Shown here piece after piece: positions 44,648 through 52,897 of a DNA stretch of 64,000 nucleotides. Positions within the stretch are counted from its first letter, which is position 1. Every line of letters starts with the position of its first letter. A program made the translations under genes and the position numbers. Below the pieces are notes generated by a model. The model was not told where the DNA came from, did not search any database, and saw only the letters and a list, made by a program, of their open reading frames with translations. This DNA is from Leptospira kanakyensis (GTDB lineage: Bacteria > Spirochaetota > Leptospiria > Leptospirales > Leptospiraceae), in NCBI RefSeq assembly GCF_004769235.1, contig NZ_RQFG01000012.1:124001-188000 (forward strand). Reading direction: 5' to 3'.

Positions 44648-45775
44648 ATGAAGATTCAAAAATCGATTTTATTTTTATGTTTGGCCATCTTAGGGCAAAT
44701 CGGTTGTGCGAGTGTGATGGTAACTAATTGGACACCAGATGATTCTGGTTTCAAAACAAAACCAGTTCGTGTGTTACTCGGTTATGCGACTGATGAAGAG
44801 GTGTTTAAGTCTACAGGAGAAATCATTGTTCGAGATGCAAACGACCTCACCATTAAAAAAGCTTATGATTTTTTATCTTTAAATCCCACAGTTCTAAAAG
44901 CCCCAATTTCCATTCAAAGCAATTCAGAATGGATTGAATACAAGGGAGTGAGTTACAGAGGAACAATTTTACTCAAACCAATTGATGGAAAAATTTATAT
45001 TATCAATTTAGTTCCGGTTGAGGCCTATCTTTTATCGGTTGTTCCTTCTGAGGTAAGTGCTTCTTGGCCAAAAGAAGCTCTCAAAGCCCAAGCGATTTGT
45101 GCTAGAACCTACGTGGTCAGAGAAATGTTAAATCGCAAAAAACAAGAGTTTGACGTTGATACTTCTACCAATACACAAGTTTATAAGGGAAAGAATAAAG
45201 AACACCGAAATACTTCGGAAGCAGTTTTTGAAACAGAAGGTCTGATCCTCATTCACAAAGGACAACCCATTCAAAGTTTTTTCCATTCCAATGCCGGTGG
45301 ATATACGGAAGACCCAGCCAACGTTTGGGGAAGTCCTGTTGAATATTTAAAACCAGTACCATCAGAATATGATAAAGATGGAGACCAATATTCCTGGGAA
45401 GAAAAATGGAAAACAGATTTTATAAATACCAACTTACGTGACTTAGGTGTAGGTGAGATCCAAGATATTATTGTCAGTAGTCGATTCCCCTCTTCTCGAG
45501 TGAATGAAATTGAAATCATTGGAGCTTCTGGATCCAAAAAAATCAAAGCGACTGAGTTTCGAAAAAAATTGGGAGCAACCAAATTAAAATCCACAAGATT
45601 TGGAATTCGTAAAGAAGAGTCTGGAGATTTTTATGTGAAGGGACTTGGCTCAGGACATGGAGTGGGAATGTCTCAGTGGGGAAGTTTTGCCATGGCAAAA
45701 AGTCAGTTCAACCACAGGGAAATCCTACAACACTACTTCAAAGGAATCGAATTCGCAAGGATTGTCGCGAGGTAA
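44648..45775 (+). CDS. SpoIID/LytB-domain lipoprotein
   Basis: 375 residues with a strong ribosome site (AGGAGGG). A lipobox-like IGC (Cys20) follows the signal peptide. The SpoIID domain has YLLSVVPSEVSASWPKEALKAQAICARTYV, FFHSNAGGYTEDPANVWG and GLGSGHGVGMSQWG. Family members are peptidoglycan lytic transglycosylases acting on denuded glycan strands, here probably in the periplasm during wall remodelling. Leptospira does not sporulate, so this is a vegetative role. Confidence 0.9.
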   Translation: MKIQKSILFLCLAILGQIGCASVMVTNWTPDDSGFKTKPVRVLLGYATDEEVFKSTGEIIVRDANDLTIKKAYDFLSLNPTVLKAPISIQSNSEWIEYKGVSYRGTILLKPIDGKIYIINLVPVEAYLLSVVPSEVSASWPKEALKAQAICARTYVVREMLNRKKQEFDVDTSTNTQVYKGKNKEHRNTSEAVFETEGLILIHKGQPIQSFFHSNAGGYTEDPANVWGSPVEYLKPVPSEYDKDGDQYSWEEKWKTDFINTNLRDLGVGEIQDIIVSSRFPSSRVNEIEIIGASGSKKIKATEFRKKLGATKLKSTRFGIRKEESGDFYVKGLGSGHGVGMSQWGSFAMAKSQFNHREILQHYFKGIEFARIVAR

Positions 45776-45840
45776 TTTTCTCCGTTTTTCGGTTTCCCTT
45801 GGTTCCTAGTTTTAGAATCTGACTTTAGGTTCTAAATCTT

Positions 45841-46683
45841 ATGGCTACAGTTGAAGAATACCTCTCCCAAATCAAAGACCTGACGATTGTACCGCCGGTC
45901 TTACTTTCCGTACTTTCCCTAGATGATGACAACGAACTCTCCTTTGGGGAATTAGAAAAAAAAGTCCAATCAGACCAAGTCTTAGTAGCAAGACTTTTAA
46001 AACTTGCGAACTCACCATTTTTCTCTAGAGGAAATCCTGTAGCTAACATGAAACAGGTGATCACTCGACTGGGATTCAAAACCGTTCGAAGTATGGTAGC
46101 GATGTCTATGACAGACTCGTTATTTAGCCAAGGTAATTATAAAAAATTTAGAGATGAAGTTTGGGATCATTCTGTTGCCAAAGGGATTTTTGCACAAATT
46201 CTTTGTGAAGAGAAAAAATTCAAAAAAGAAGCGGAACTTGCCATCACCTGCGGACTGATGCAAGATCTCGGTAGAATTGTACTCAATACCATTGATCGAA
46301 CAAAATATGTAGAAGTGCTTACCGAATTCCAAACTTCTGATGTCAGTTTGATTTCCTTAGAGAAAAAATTCTTTGGAGTGGATTCTTACGAAATGGGAAG
46401 TGCGGCAGCAAAACTTTGGAAGATGCCAAACATCATCATTTCCTCTATTGAAGATTTGGCAAAACCTGTTACCGAACAATCGGCTCTCGGTCAAATCATT
46501 GGATTTGCTGGTGTGATTGCAAAACTAACGGGCCATGGCAAACAAGAACCAGGAACCACAGAAAAGTTTGAGGAATACAAACAAATCCTAAACCTTGAAA
46601 TTGAAGACCAAAAAGTATTTTTAACAGCTAAAGATGAAAAACTGAAAACAAACGAATTGTATCAGTTTTGTAGTACACTTTAA
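45841..46683 (+). CDS. HDOD domain protein
   Basis: 280 residues, one HDOD domain. VPPVLLSVLSL near the start, VQSDQVLVARLLKLANSPFFS, ITRLGFKTVRSMVAMSM and CGLMQDLGRIVL are the family landmarks. HDOD proteins lack the metal-binding HD pair and act as adaptor modules in signalling, often with cyclic nucleotide or chemotaxis systems. It ends 27 bases from a convergent cyclase gene. Confidence 0.88.
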   Translation: MATVEEYLSQIKDLTIVPPVLLSVLSLDDDNELSFGELEKKVQSDQVLVARLLKLANSPFFSRGNPVANMKQVITRLGFKTVRSMVAMSMTDSLFSQGNYKKFRDEVWDHSVAKGIFAQILCEEKKFKKEAELAITCGLMQDLGRIVLNTIDRTKYVEVLTEFQTSDVSLISLEKKFFGVDSYEMGSAAAKLWKMPNIIISSIEDLAKPVTEQSALGQIIGFAGVIAKLTGHGKQEPGTTEKFEEYKQILNLEIEDQKVFLTAKDEKLKTNELYQFCSTL

Positions 46684-46710
46684 AAGTAATTCCGGGATAC
46701 TAAACTTATC

Positions 46711-47946
46711 TTACGCGAGGGGTTTGACGCTGAGAATTCTGTGTAACCCTTCTTTCCCTTTAATTTTTACAGGTTCCAATTCTTCATAACGGTATTTATT
46801 CGCATAATCTTCTGGAAGGAAATTGTATAAACCTTCTGAAACATAAACATGCATCGGTTTGGCAATGGATTCCAACCGACTGGCCATATTTACAGTATCC
46901 CCCACTGCCGTATAAGAAAGTTTTTGAAAGGAACCAACGTTTCCAACAATTGCTTTTCCTGAGGCCAAACCAATTCCTATCTCCGGAGTGAATCCATAAA
47001 TCTGTTGCCATTTGGGTTGCCAAAGTTCAAACACTTGCACCATTTCCACGGCACAATCCAAAGCATTCTGCCTATGATCTTCCTGAAAAACAGGCGCACC
47101 AAACAAACACATGATGGAGTCACCAATATATTTATCGATCATACCACCGTATCCCAAAATGACTTCTGTCATCGCAGTAAAATATTCATTTAAAAAAGAG
47201 ATGACTTGTTCTGGTTTCATTTTTTCAGAAAGAGTCGTATAACCACGAATATCCGAAAATAATACAGATACTTCTTGTTCTTTTCCTTTTTGATCCAACG
47301 AAAGAGTGTTATTCATTAAACTTTCAACAATGATGGGATCAACATACATACCGAAAACATTTTGCATTTTCTTTTTTTCGGTTTCTAAATTCAATTTTTC
47401 TTCGTATTCTTTTTCCAATTCCTTTTTGAATTTTTTAACCATCGTGTTCAAATCTTGAATTTCCGATTGGTTCATCCCATACAAATCTTGGAATCGTTTC
47501 AAACTATCATCCATTTGGATGGAAACTACTTTTTTGCGGTAAACTTCTCGGAACAAATTTCTAAATCGATGTTCCAAAACATTCTTCTTTAACCGTCGTT
47601 TGCTGAAGTATTCGTTAATTCCAAGTTGGAAGGCATGTATTGGTAATTGTTTTCCTTCAGCTTTCGTAAACACAACCACCGGAAGTTCTGATGGTCCCGC
47701 TAAATCCATAATGGTTTCCAAAACAGATTCAGAGGAATCCTCTAGTTCGGGGAATTGGATTTCTGTTATGAGTAAATCGTACTCTGCTTTTTTGATTTCC
47801 TCAGCACCGTTTTCAAAAACCGAACGCCAAACGAGTTCGATATAATCACCGAACCACTCCACAAGTAGTTGGGAAATGGTATCATAAGATTTTTTTTGCG
47901 GTTCTAAGACCAGGACACGAACGATTTCTTCTTTTTCTAAATCCAC
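46711..47946 (-). CDS. Pseudo-receiver - coiled coil - class III adenylate cyclase
   Basis: 411 residues. Residues 8-130 fold like a response-regulator receiver, but the acidic pair is E15-P16 and the phospho-acceptor position is Glu62 (LITEIQFPE), a natural mimic of the phosphorylated or non-phosphorylatable state. A coiled coil (about 145-190) leads to a cyclase domain with LFSDIRGYTTL, IDKYIGDSIMCLFG, LASGKAIVGNVG and AVGDTVNMASRLE, all catalytic residues in place. It is cytoplasmic and convergent with the HDOD gene; the Ehr-like operon ends 9 bases upstream. Confidence 0.9.
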   Translation of the reverse strand: MDLEKEEIVRVLVLEPQKKSYDTISQLLVEWFGDYIELVWRSVFENGAEEIKKAEYDLLITEIQFPELEDSSESVLETIMDLAGPSELPVVVFTKAEGKQLPIHAFQLGINEYFSKRRLKKNVLEHRFRNLFREVYRKKVVSIQMDDSLKRFQDLYGMNQSEIQDLNTMVKKFKKELEKEYEEKLNLETEKKKMQNVFGMYVDPIIVESLMNNTLSLDQKGKEQEVSVLFSDIRGYTTLSEKMKPEQVISFLNEYFTAMTEVILGYGGMIDKYIGDSIMCLFGAPVFQEDHRQNALDCAVEMVQVFELWQPKWQQIYGFTPEIGIGLASGKAIVGNVGSFQKLSYTAVGDTVNMASRLESIAKPMHVYVSEGLYNFLPEDYANKYRYEELEPVKIKGKEGLHRILSVKPLA

Positions 47947-47954
47947 GCGCCTTA

Positions 47955-48770
47955 TTATTCATTCTCTAAAATTTTGTGAAGCGCCTCTTGAAACCGGAAG
48001 GAAAATCTTCCCATTAAAAGTCGAAATCCTTGTAAAATCACGTCTGGCCTTGGGGGATCTCCTGAAATATAAAGATCTGGTTCCGCGGGTCTTTTCCCCA
48101 TGGGGAATAGTCCCCCGCTCACCGCTTCCGTCCCACAGGCAATCAGTGCTTTTGGTTCTGCAATTACCTCCCAAGCGGTTTCCAGTGGAGCCACCATATT
48201 CTTTCCTACCGGCCCCGAAAAAACGATAGCATCGGCGTGTTTGGGGCTTGCGACACAACGAACCCCTTCTCTTTCCGAATCAAAAACCGAATTAAAAGAA
48301 GCATTCAGTTCCGATTCCACAGTATTGTTTCCTGCAGCAGCTACCTCTCGGTAAAGGAATCCTCTTTTTTTGGTTAATTCCCGGAACTTCAATTGGTTTG
48401 CAGTCAGTGGAAAAGGTAAGTCACTTACTTTTTCCATTCGCCCAGAAATGTAAGTGACTTTCAATTCATCACGACTTAAGGCAAAGGTATAAATAAAACC
48501 CGAGTTCCTAAGTTTTCCATCCGAACACTCTGTACAAAGTCCACATTGCAAACATTTGCCATAATCAAACCGAACTTCTGTTTCCGAAACTATTTGAATT
48601 GCTTTTGTAGGACAGACTTCTGCAGAAACCGACAAGGATTTACTTCCCTCCTTCAACTTTACCGTAGGAACCGGAATCCCGCGACTTGTTGGATGCACGG
48701 GGGAAGCTGTATTAAAATTTAATACATTTTTCGGAAAAATAAAACTTTTTAGTTCATATAAAAAATTCAT
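47955..48770 (-). CDS. Complex I NuoB / hydrogenase HyfI-like subunit with ferredoxin domain, N2 ligands lost
   Basis: 271 residues. The N-terminal ferredoxin-like part has Cys53-Pro and Cys73/76/79, enough for one [4Fe-4S] cluster; Cys82 has no partners. The C-terminal part aligns with NuoB/HyfI (ASPKHADAIVFSGPVGKN, ACGTEAVSGGLF, DLYISGDPPRPDVIL). All four cysteines that hold cluster N2 are replaced: CxxC by N148-NT-V151, the middle Cys by E215, and the Cys of GCPPRP by D238. It ends the six-gene Ehr-like operon and overlaps the large-subunit gene by ATGA. Confidence 0.85.
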   Translation of the reverse strand: MNFLYELKSFIFPKNVLNFNTASPVHPTSRGIPVPTVKLKEGSKSLSVSAEVCPTKAIQIVSETEVRFDYGKCLQCGLCTECSDGKLRNSGFIYTFALSRDELKVTYISGRMEKVSDLPFPLTANQLKFRELTKKRGFLYREVAAAGNNTVESELNASFNSVFDSEREGVRCVASPKHADAIVFSGPVGKNMVAPLETAWEVIAEPKALIACGTEAVSGGLFPMGKRPAEPDLYISGDPPRPDVILQGFRLLMGRFSFRFQEALHKILENE

Positions 48771-50197
48771 AAGTCAAACCCAACATAACTAAGATTAAAC
48801 GATTTGTTATTCAAAGGAAAATCTCCGATTTGTTCTCCGCGAACAGCAAGTTCCAAAGCATGCCAATTTAAAACGGACGGATCACGGATATAGGAATTTT
48901 TTACAAATCCATTTGTATCAATATCTAAGGAAACAAGCACAGGACCTCGCCATGCTTCGACACTTGCTGTATAAATTCCCGCTTTCGGTTTCCATTCTTT
49001 CCACTGACTAGGTTTGGTAGCAGAATCATTTTCTGACCATAAAGATTTAAAATCCAAGTAATCCAAATGTGATTCTATCCATTTTAAGGATTGTTCAATT
49101 TCCGCATAACGAATGTACATACGTGCCCAGACATCTCCATTATAATGGTGATGTTCTTCCTTTATAGGTAAGGGAACCCAACCTGGATAATCAGGATTAT
49201 TAATTCTTAAATCATCACCTACACCCGCCATCCGAGCAATCATACCGGAAAATCCATGTTTTTCTACATCCAACTCAGAAATAAAACCACAACCTTGCAT
49301 TCTTTCTTTTAAGGTAGAAACGGAAAGAGCTCGTAAAATTTGGGGACGAATTCGTTTGAAATAAACTTTTTTTAAATTGAAAAAAGCTTCTTTTGCTTGT
49401 TTGGCGGAGATACGCCCATTAACACGAACTCTTCCTGGACGAATGGCAGCTTTGCCAAATCGATTTCCAGTCCATGTTTCCATAAGACCAAGGGCGGCCC
49501 CTCTATCAGTGACACAGACACCATACAACGGATAGTAACCTATGTCCTCCGAAATACCACCTAAGTCACCGATATGAACTGCAATTCGTTCCAATTCAAT
49601 CAAAAAGAATCGAAATAAGGTAACATCTTTTGAGATGGGTATTCCATACATTTCTTCGTAGATTTTGCTAAAGGCAACCGCATAACCAACACTAGTATCA
49701 CCAGAAATAGTTTCAGAAAGTGGCATTACATCCAACACTGACTTACCAAACATTTTTTCTCGGATGGCCCTGTGTTGGAAACCCAATCGAATGGTTAGAT
49801 GACGAATGACCTCTCCTTCCACCACAAACCGAAAATGTCCAGGTTCAATGATTCCCGCATGGATCGGGCCAACTGCATGAGAATAATTTCCTTCATGAAA
49901 AGGAACATGTAGCCCATGATAACTCAGATCCCTCACAACACCTGTTTTTTGATGGAGTGAGAGAGTTTTTCCTCTGTTGTCAGATAAATAATCTTCTTCT
50001 TTTAACTCAGAGTAATCTTCAAGACCCATATCCTGTCCAAACGCATGACGAACAAGCCAAACAGGATACTGTGGATCTAACAAAAAATCAATATTACTTT
50101 TTTTAGATTTTACTTCTTCCCGAATCATTTTTTGATCGCGGATGACAAACTGGTGATAAACACCATCAAAATTAGTAACGCCTGTTATCTTTTCCAT
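48767..50197 (-). CDS. NuoCD / group 4 hydrogenase large subunit-like protein without NiFe ligands
   Basis: 476 residues from the ATG at 50197; an upstream reading from 50242 would lie inside the previous gene. A NuoC-like N-terminus (1-75) joins a NuoD/HyfG-like body with HAVGPIHAGIIEPGHFRF, LGFQHRAIREKMFG and DPSVLNWHALELAV. The first NiFe motif (R-x-C-G-x-C) reads TISGDT, with Ser165 and Thr168 for the cysteines. The C-terminal D-P-C-x-x-C segment reads NLSYVG. It cannot bind a NiFe centre. This matches the energy-converting hydrogenase-related (Ehr) group rather than a hydrogenase. Confidence 0.87.
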   Translation of the reverse strand: MEKITGVTNFDGVYHQFVIRDQKMIREEVKSKKSNIDFLLDPQYPVWLVRHAFGQDMGLEDYSELKEEDYLSDNRGKTLSLHQKTGVVRDLSYHGLHVPFHEGNYSHAVGPIHAGIIEPGHFRFVVEGEVIRHLTIRLGFQHRAIREKMFGKSVLDVMPLSETISGDTSVGYAVAFSKIYEEMYGIPISKDVTLFRFFLIELERIAVHIGDLGGISEDIGYYPLYGVCVTDRGAALGLMETWTGNRFGKAAIRPGRVRVNGRISAKQAKEAFFNLKKVYFKRIRPQILRALSVSTLKERMQGCGFISELDVEKHGFSGMIARMAGVGDDLRINNPDYPGWVPLPIKEEHHHYNGDVWARMYIRYAEIEQSLKWIESHLDYLDFKSLWSENDSATKPSQWKEWKPKAGIYTASVEAWRGPVLVSLDIDTNGFVKNSYIRDPSVLNWHALELAVRGEQIGDFPLNNKSFNLSYVGFDL

Positions 50198-51402
50198 ATA
50201 TATTCTGCCAATAAATAGGTTAAACCGTAAGTACCAACACATACGGTGAATAAAAAACTAAACCAAAAGAATACCAACCGAGTTTGTAATATCTCATAAA
50301 CACTAGATTCAAAATTGCGATTCGGCAACCGAACAAGAGGCAAAACTTTGTTTAAGGCTATAAAGAAAAAAACAGCACCCACAATAGGAAATAGAAACAA
50401 AAAGAACATCTTTTGTTTGATGGCGATCTCAATGACTTTTAAATCCAAAACAAAAACTGGAGATAAAGGAAAAACAAACGCAACCAGTAAGGCAAGTAAA
50501 TACATATACAATGCTTTGTGACTGAGAGAAGATGTTTCTAAAATTTGAGAAATATTTCTTTTACCAGCATCCATCCGCAAAATTCCCATAGATAGAAAAA
50601 CCAAAAGTTTTACGAGAACTGTTGTTGATAATAAAAAATAAAACATATCATCCGATACATCTAACCATAAGAACAAAGTTAACATCCCTGTATGGAAAAG
50701 AGCTACTTTTGCTGAAATCCTACGAATATCTTCACGGGAAAACAAAATCAACGTAGAATATAGGATAGTTAAAATTCCAATAAAAAGAATTCCATTTGCT
50801 GCATTGATCACGTGGGGATTAATTTCTCTTTCTAACTGAACCAGTGGCCGAATGGCAAGAACCACACTCACTGGCACAAAAGAGGCGATGAGGGATGATA
50901 TTTGGCTTGGACTTTCTGCATACGTATCCCCTACCCAAAAATGGTTTGGCACAAGCCCCAATTTTCCACTGTATCCATAAACAGTCAGTAAAATCCCAGT
51001 TTCAATCAAAAGTCCACTTTGACCCACTAACCCTTGTTTCAAGGATTCAAAATCTAAATTTTCTAAAGGAGTTGATGCAAAAAGTAGGATCACAATTCCT
51101 AAAAATGCCAAACCAAGTGCATAAGAATTGATGAGTAAAAATTTCCAACCTACATGAAACGATCGTTCTGTTCCACTTGAAGAAATTAGCAAAGCACCGA
51201 ATAACGTTGAGGCTTCAATCAAAATCCATTTGAGAACAATGTTGTCGGTAAACCAAGAATAGAACAAAGAAACAAAGAATCCAATTTTCAAAAGACTCCA
51301 AAGCCAGATTCTTGTTTGTCCCTTAGTTGGTGCAAAAATCGAAACAAAAAAGATCACTAAAAAAGCGAGTATGCCAGAAAGATAAAATAATTCCTTCATC
51401 AT
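50185..51402 (-). CDS. Antiporter-like membrane subunit (HyfF/NuoN-like)
   Basis: 405 residues, about twelve or more membrane helices. Glu63 (LIEAST) corresponds to the conserved helix-5 Glu, and Lys147 in GKLGLVPNHFWVGDTYAESPSQISSL to the helix-7 Lys of Mrp-type antiporter subunits. The proton-path residues thus look intact. It is shorter than NuoN, as HyfF proteins often are. The start ATG overlaps the preceding gene's stop, and the end overlaps the large subunit gene by 13 bases. Confidence 0.85.
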   Translation of the reverse strand: MMKELFYLSGILAFLVIFFVSIFAPTKGQTRIWLWSLLKIGFFVSLFYSWFTDNIVLKWILIEASTLFGALLISSSGTERSFHVGWKFLLINSYALGLAFLGIVILLFASTPLENLDFESLKQGLVGQSGLLIETGILLTVYGYSGKLGLVPNHFWVGDTYAESPSQISSLIASFVPVSVVLAIRPLVQLEREINPHVINAANGILFIGILTILYSTLILFSREDIRRISAKVALFHTGMLTLFLWLDVSDDMFYFLLSTTVLVKLLVFLSMGILRMDAGKRNISQILETSSLSHKALYMYLLALLVAFVFPLSPVFVLDLKVIEIAIKQKMFFLFLFPIVGAVFFFIALNKVLPLVRLPNRNFESSVYEILQTRLVFFWFSFLFTVCVGTYGLTYLLAEYIWKR

Positions 51403-52010
51403 AGTTTTCTCTCCTTAGTATGCATATGAGGAGAGAGCTGCAAAATTCCTCCCGAAACAATGACAAGAATTGCATCCAAAAAGGAACCAAACTCTAGCCC
51501 AACAGGAAGACCTTTATCTAAAACCATGGTAAGAACAAAAATTCCGTTTTCAAAAACACAAAATCCTGCGATAAGAGCAAGCCAGTTTCGCCGAACAACA
51601 AAACAAAGAATTCCGACATAGACAAGCAAGATTACGTAAATTAGTCCAATCTTATGAACTGGGATCGAAAGAATCGAAACTCCTTCCGTAATTTTTACAG
51701 CGAGGACAAGGCCGAGAACCATAAAAAGTAATGTTGCCAAGTATCCAAATCTTGGTGCCGTACTTTCGTTCATTTTGGATTTATTTGCTGTCCAGTTAAG
51801 AACCCAAGGAGTGAGAATCCCTTTAAACAATACCACCATTACAATTAATGAAATCGCGTGTTTCCAATCTTCTTCATGAGTTTGTAACACAGGAAATATT
51901 AATAAAAAACCTTGTGCACTTAAGAAGAATATAATCCGACTCAAACGGTTCTCAACTAACACAACCACGCCGGTAAGTAGTAACAATAAATAGATAAAAT
52001 CGTATGCCAT
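51399..52010 (-). CDS. HyfE/NuoK-like membrane subunit
   Basis: 203 residues with about six membrane helices. LLTGVVVLVENRLSRIIFFLSAQGFLL and LFKGILTPWVLNW match the HyfE pattern, and AGFCVFENGIFVLTMVLDKGLP carries a membrane Glu like that of NuoK. It lies between the NuoH-like and HyfF-like genes in the order usual for group 4 hydrogenase operons. It is predicted to form part of the ion-translocating arm. Confidence 0.82.
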   Translation of the reverse strand: MAYDFIYLLLLLTGVVVLVENRLSRIIFFLSAQGFLLIFPVLQTHEEDWKHAISLIVMVVLFKGILTPWVLNWTANKSKMNESTAPRFGYLATLLFMVLGLVLAVKITEGVSILSIPVHKIGLIYVILLVYVGILCFVVRRNWLALIAGFCVFENGIFVLTMVLDKGLPVGLEFGSFLDAILVIVSGGILQLSPHMHTKERKL

Positions 52011-52018
52011 ATTAATCC

Positions 52019-52897
52019 TTAAGACAGCTTAACCAAAGTTCCCAATATCAAAATTGCAATAAAGGTAAGTCCCATAAACTCAGGAATCCATGTCCATTTC
52101 CTTCTCACACTATTTGATTCCCAAAACCCAAGAATGATCGCAAGTAAGATCACCATCGGTGCAATTAAAAACTCTCTAGCATAAATATCCAAAACCTCAG
52201 TTTTAAATAATTTTGAATGTTCCAAAGCTAACTTAACCAAAAAAACCAACAAAGTCGAAAGTTTGATGGAACTTGCCAAATCAAAAATACCCAACTGTTT
52301 TCCAGAGGCTTCCAAAATCATTGCTTCGTGAACCATAGTTAATTCTAAATGAGTTCTGGGATCATCAAACGGAGGTTTTGCGAGCTCAGCTAATATAGCG
52401 ATAAAAGACAATGAAAGGAAAAGTAATCCGATGAAGGCTCCTTGAAGGCTGACTGAAATCTCGATATGAGACTGCGCAGCCAGTATCATCAAAATAAATG
52501 TCGGTTCCGCCATTACAGAAAGTAAAATCTCTCGGCCTGAGGCCATACCTCCGAAAGAGGAAGCTCCTTCCATCGCAAAACTCACATAAGCAAACCGATA
52601 CAGTGCAAGAAAAAAAGGAATCAAAATGAAAGGAGCCCATTCGAAAAGAACGATAGTCCAAATCATCAGTGCAGAAAAAAGGGCCACTCGCGGAGCTAAA
52701 TGAGTAAAATCAGATAAATTTGTATGAGAAATAGGAGTTTTTCTTAACGATTTATCCACTTCCCAAAAAAACTGCATCAACTTTGGACCACGCCTTCCTT
52801 GAGCATAAGCCCTAACTTTTCGTATAATCCCAGTTAGTAGAAAAGGAAGTGTTAGGAGCAAAATAATCAAATAAATATAATAAAAAATTTTTTCCAT
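52019..52897 (-). CDS. HycD/HyfC (NuoH-like) membrane subunit
   Basis: 292 residues, about eight membrane helices. RAYAQGRRGPKLMQFFWEVDKSL is the conserved first loop, followed by APRVALFSALM and ASGREILLSVMAEPTF. FDDPRTHLELTMVHEAMILEASG is the family hallmark. It would connect the soluble redox-like arm to the antiporter-like subunits. It starts immediately after the HyfB-like gene. Confidence 0.9.
   Translation of the reverse strand: MEKIFYYIYLIILLLTLPFLLTGIIRKVRAYAQGRRGPKLMQFFWEVDKSLRKTPISHTNLSDFTHLAPRVALFSALMIWTIVLFEWAPFILIPFFLALYRFAYVSFAMEGASSFGGMASGREILLSVMAEPTFILMILAAQSHIEISVSLQGAFIGLLFLSLSFIAILAELAKPPFDDPRTHLELTMVHEAMILEASGKQLGIFDLASSIKLSTLLVFLVKLALEHSKLFKTEVLDIYAREFLIAPMVILLAIILGFWESNSVRRKWTWIPEFMGLTFIAILILGTLVKLS

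Noticed and set aside
48767..50197. Functional group 4 [NiFe] hydrogenase
   Set aside because: All NiFe-binding cysteines in both motifs are replaced and no maturation genes are present in the window.
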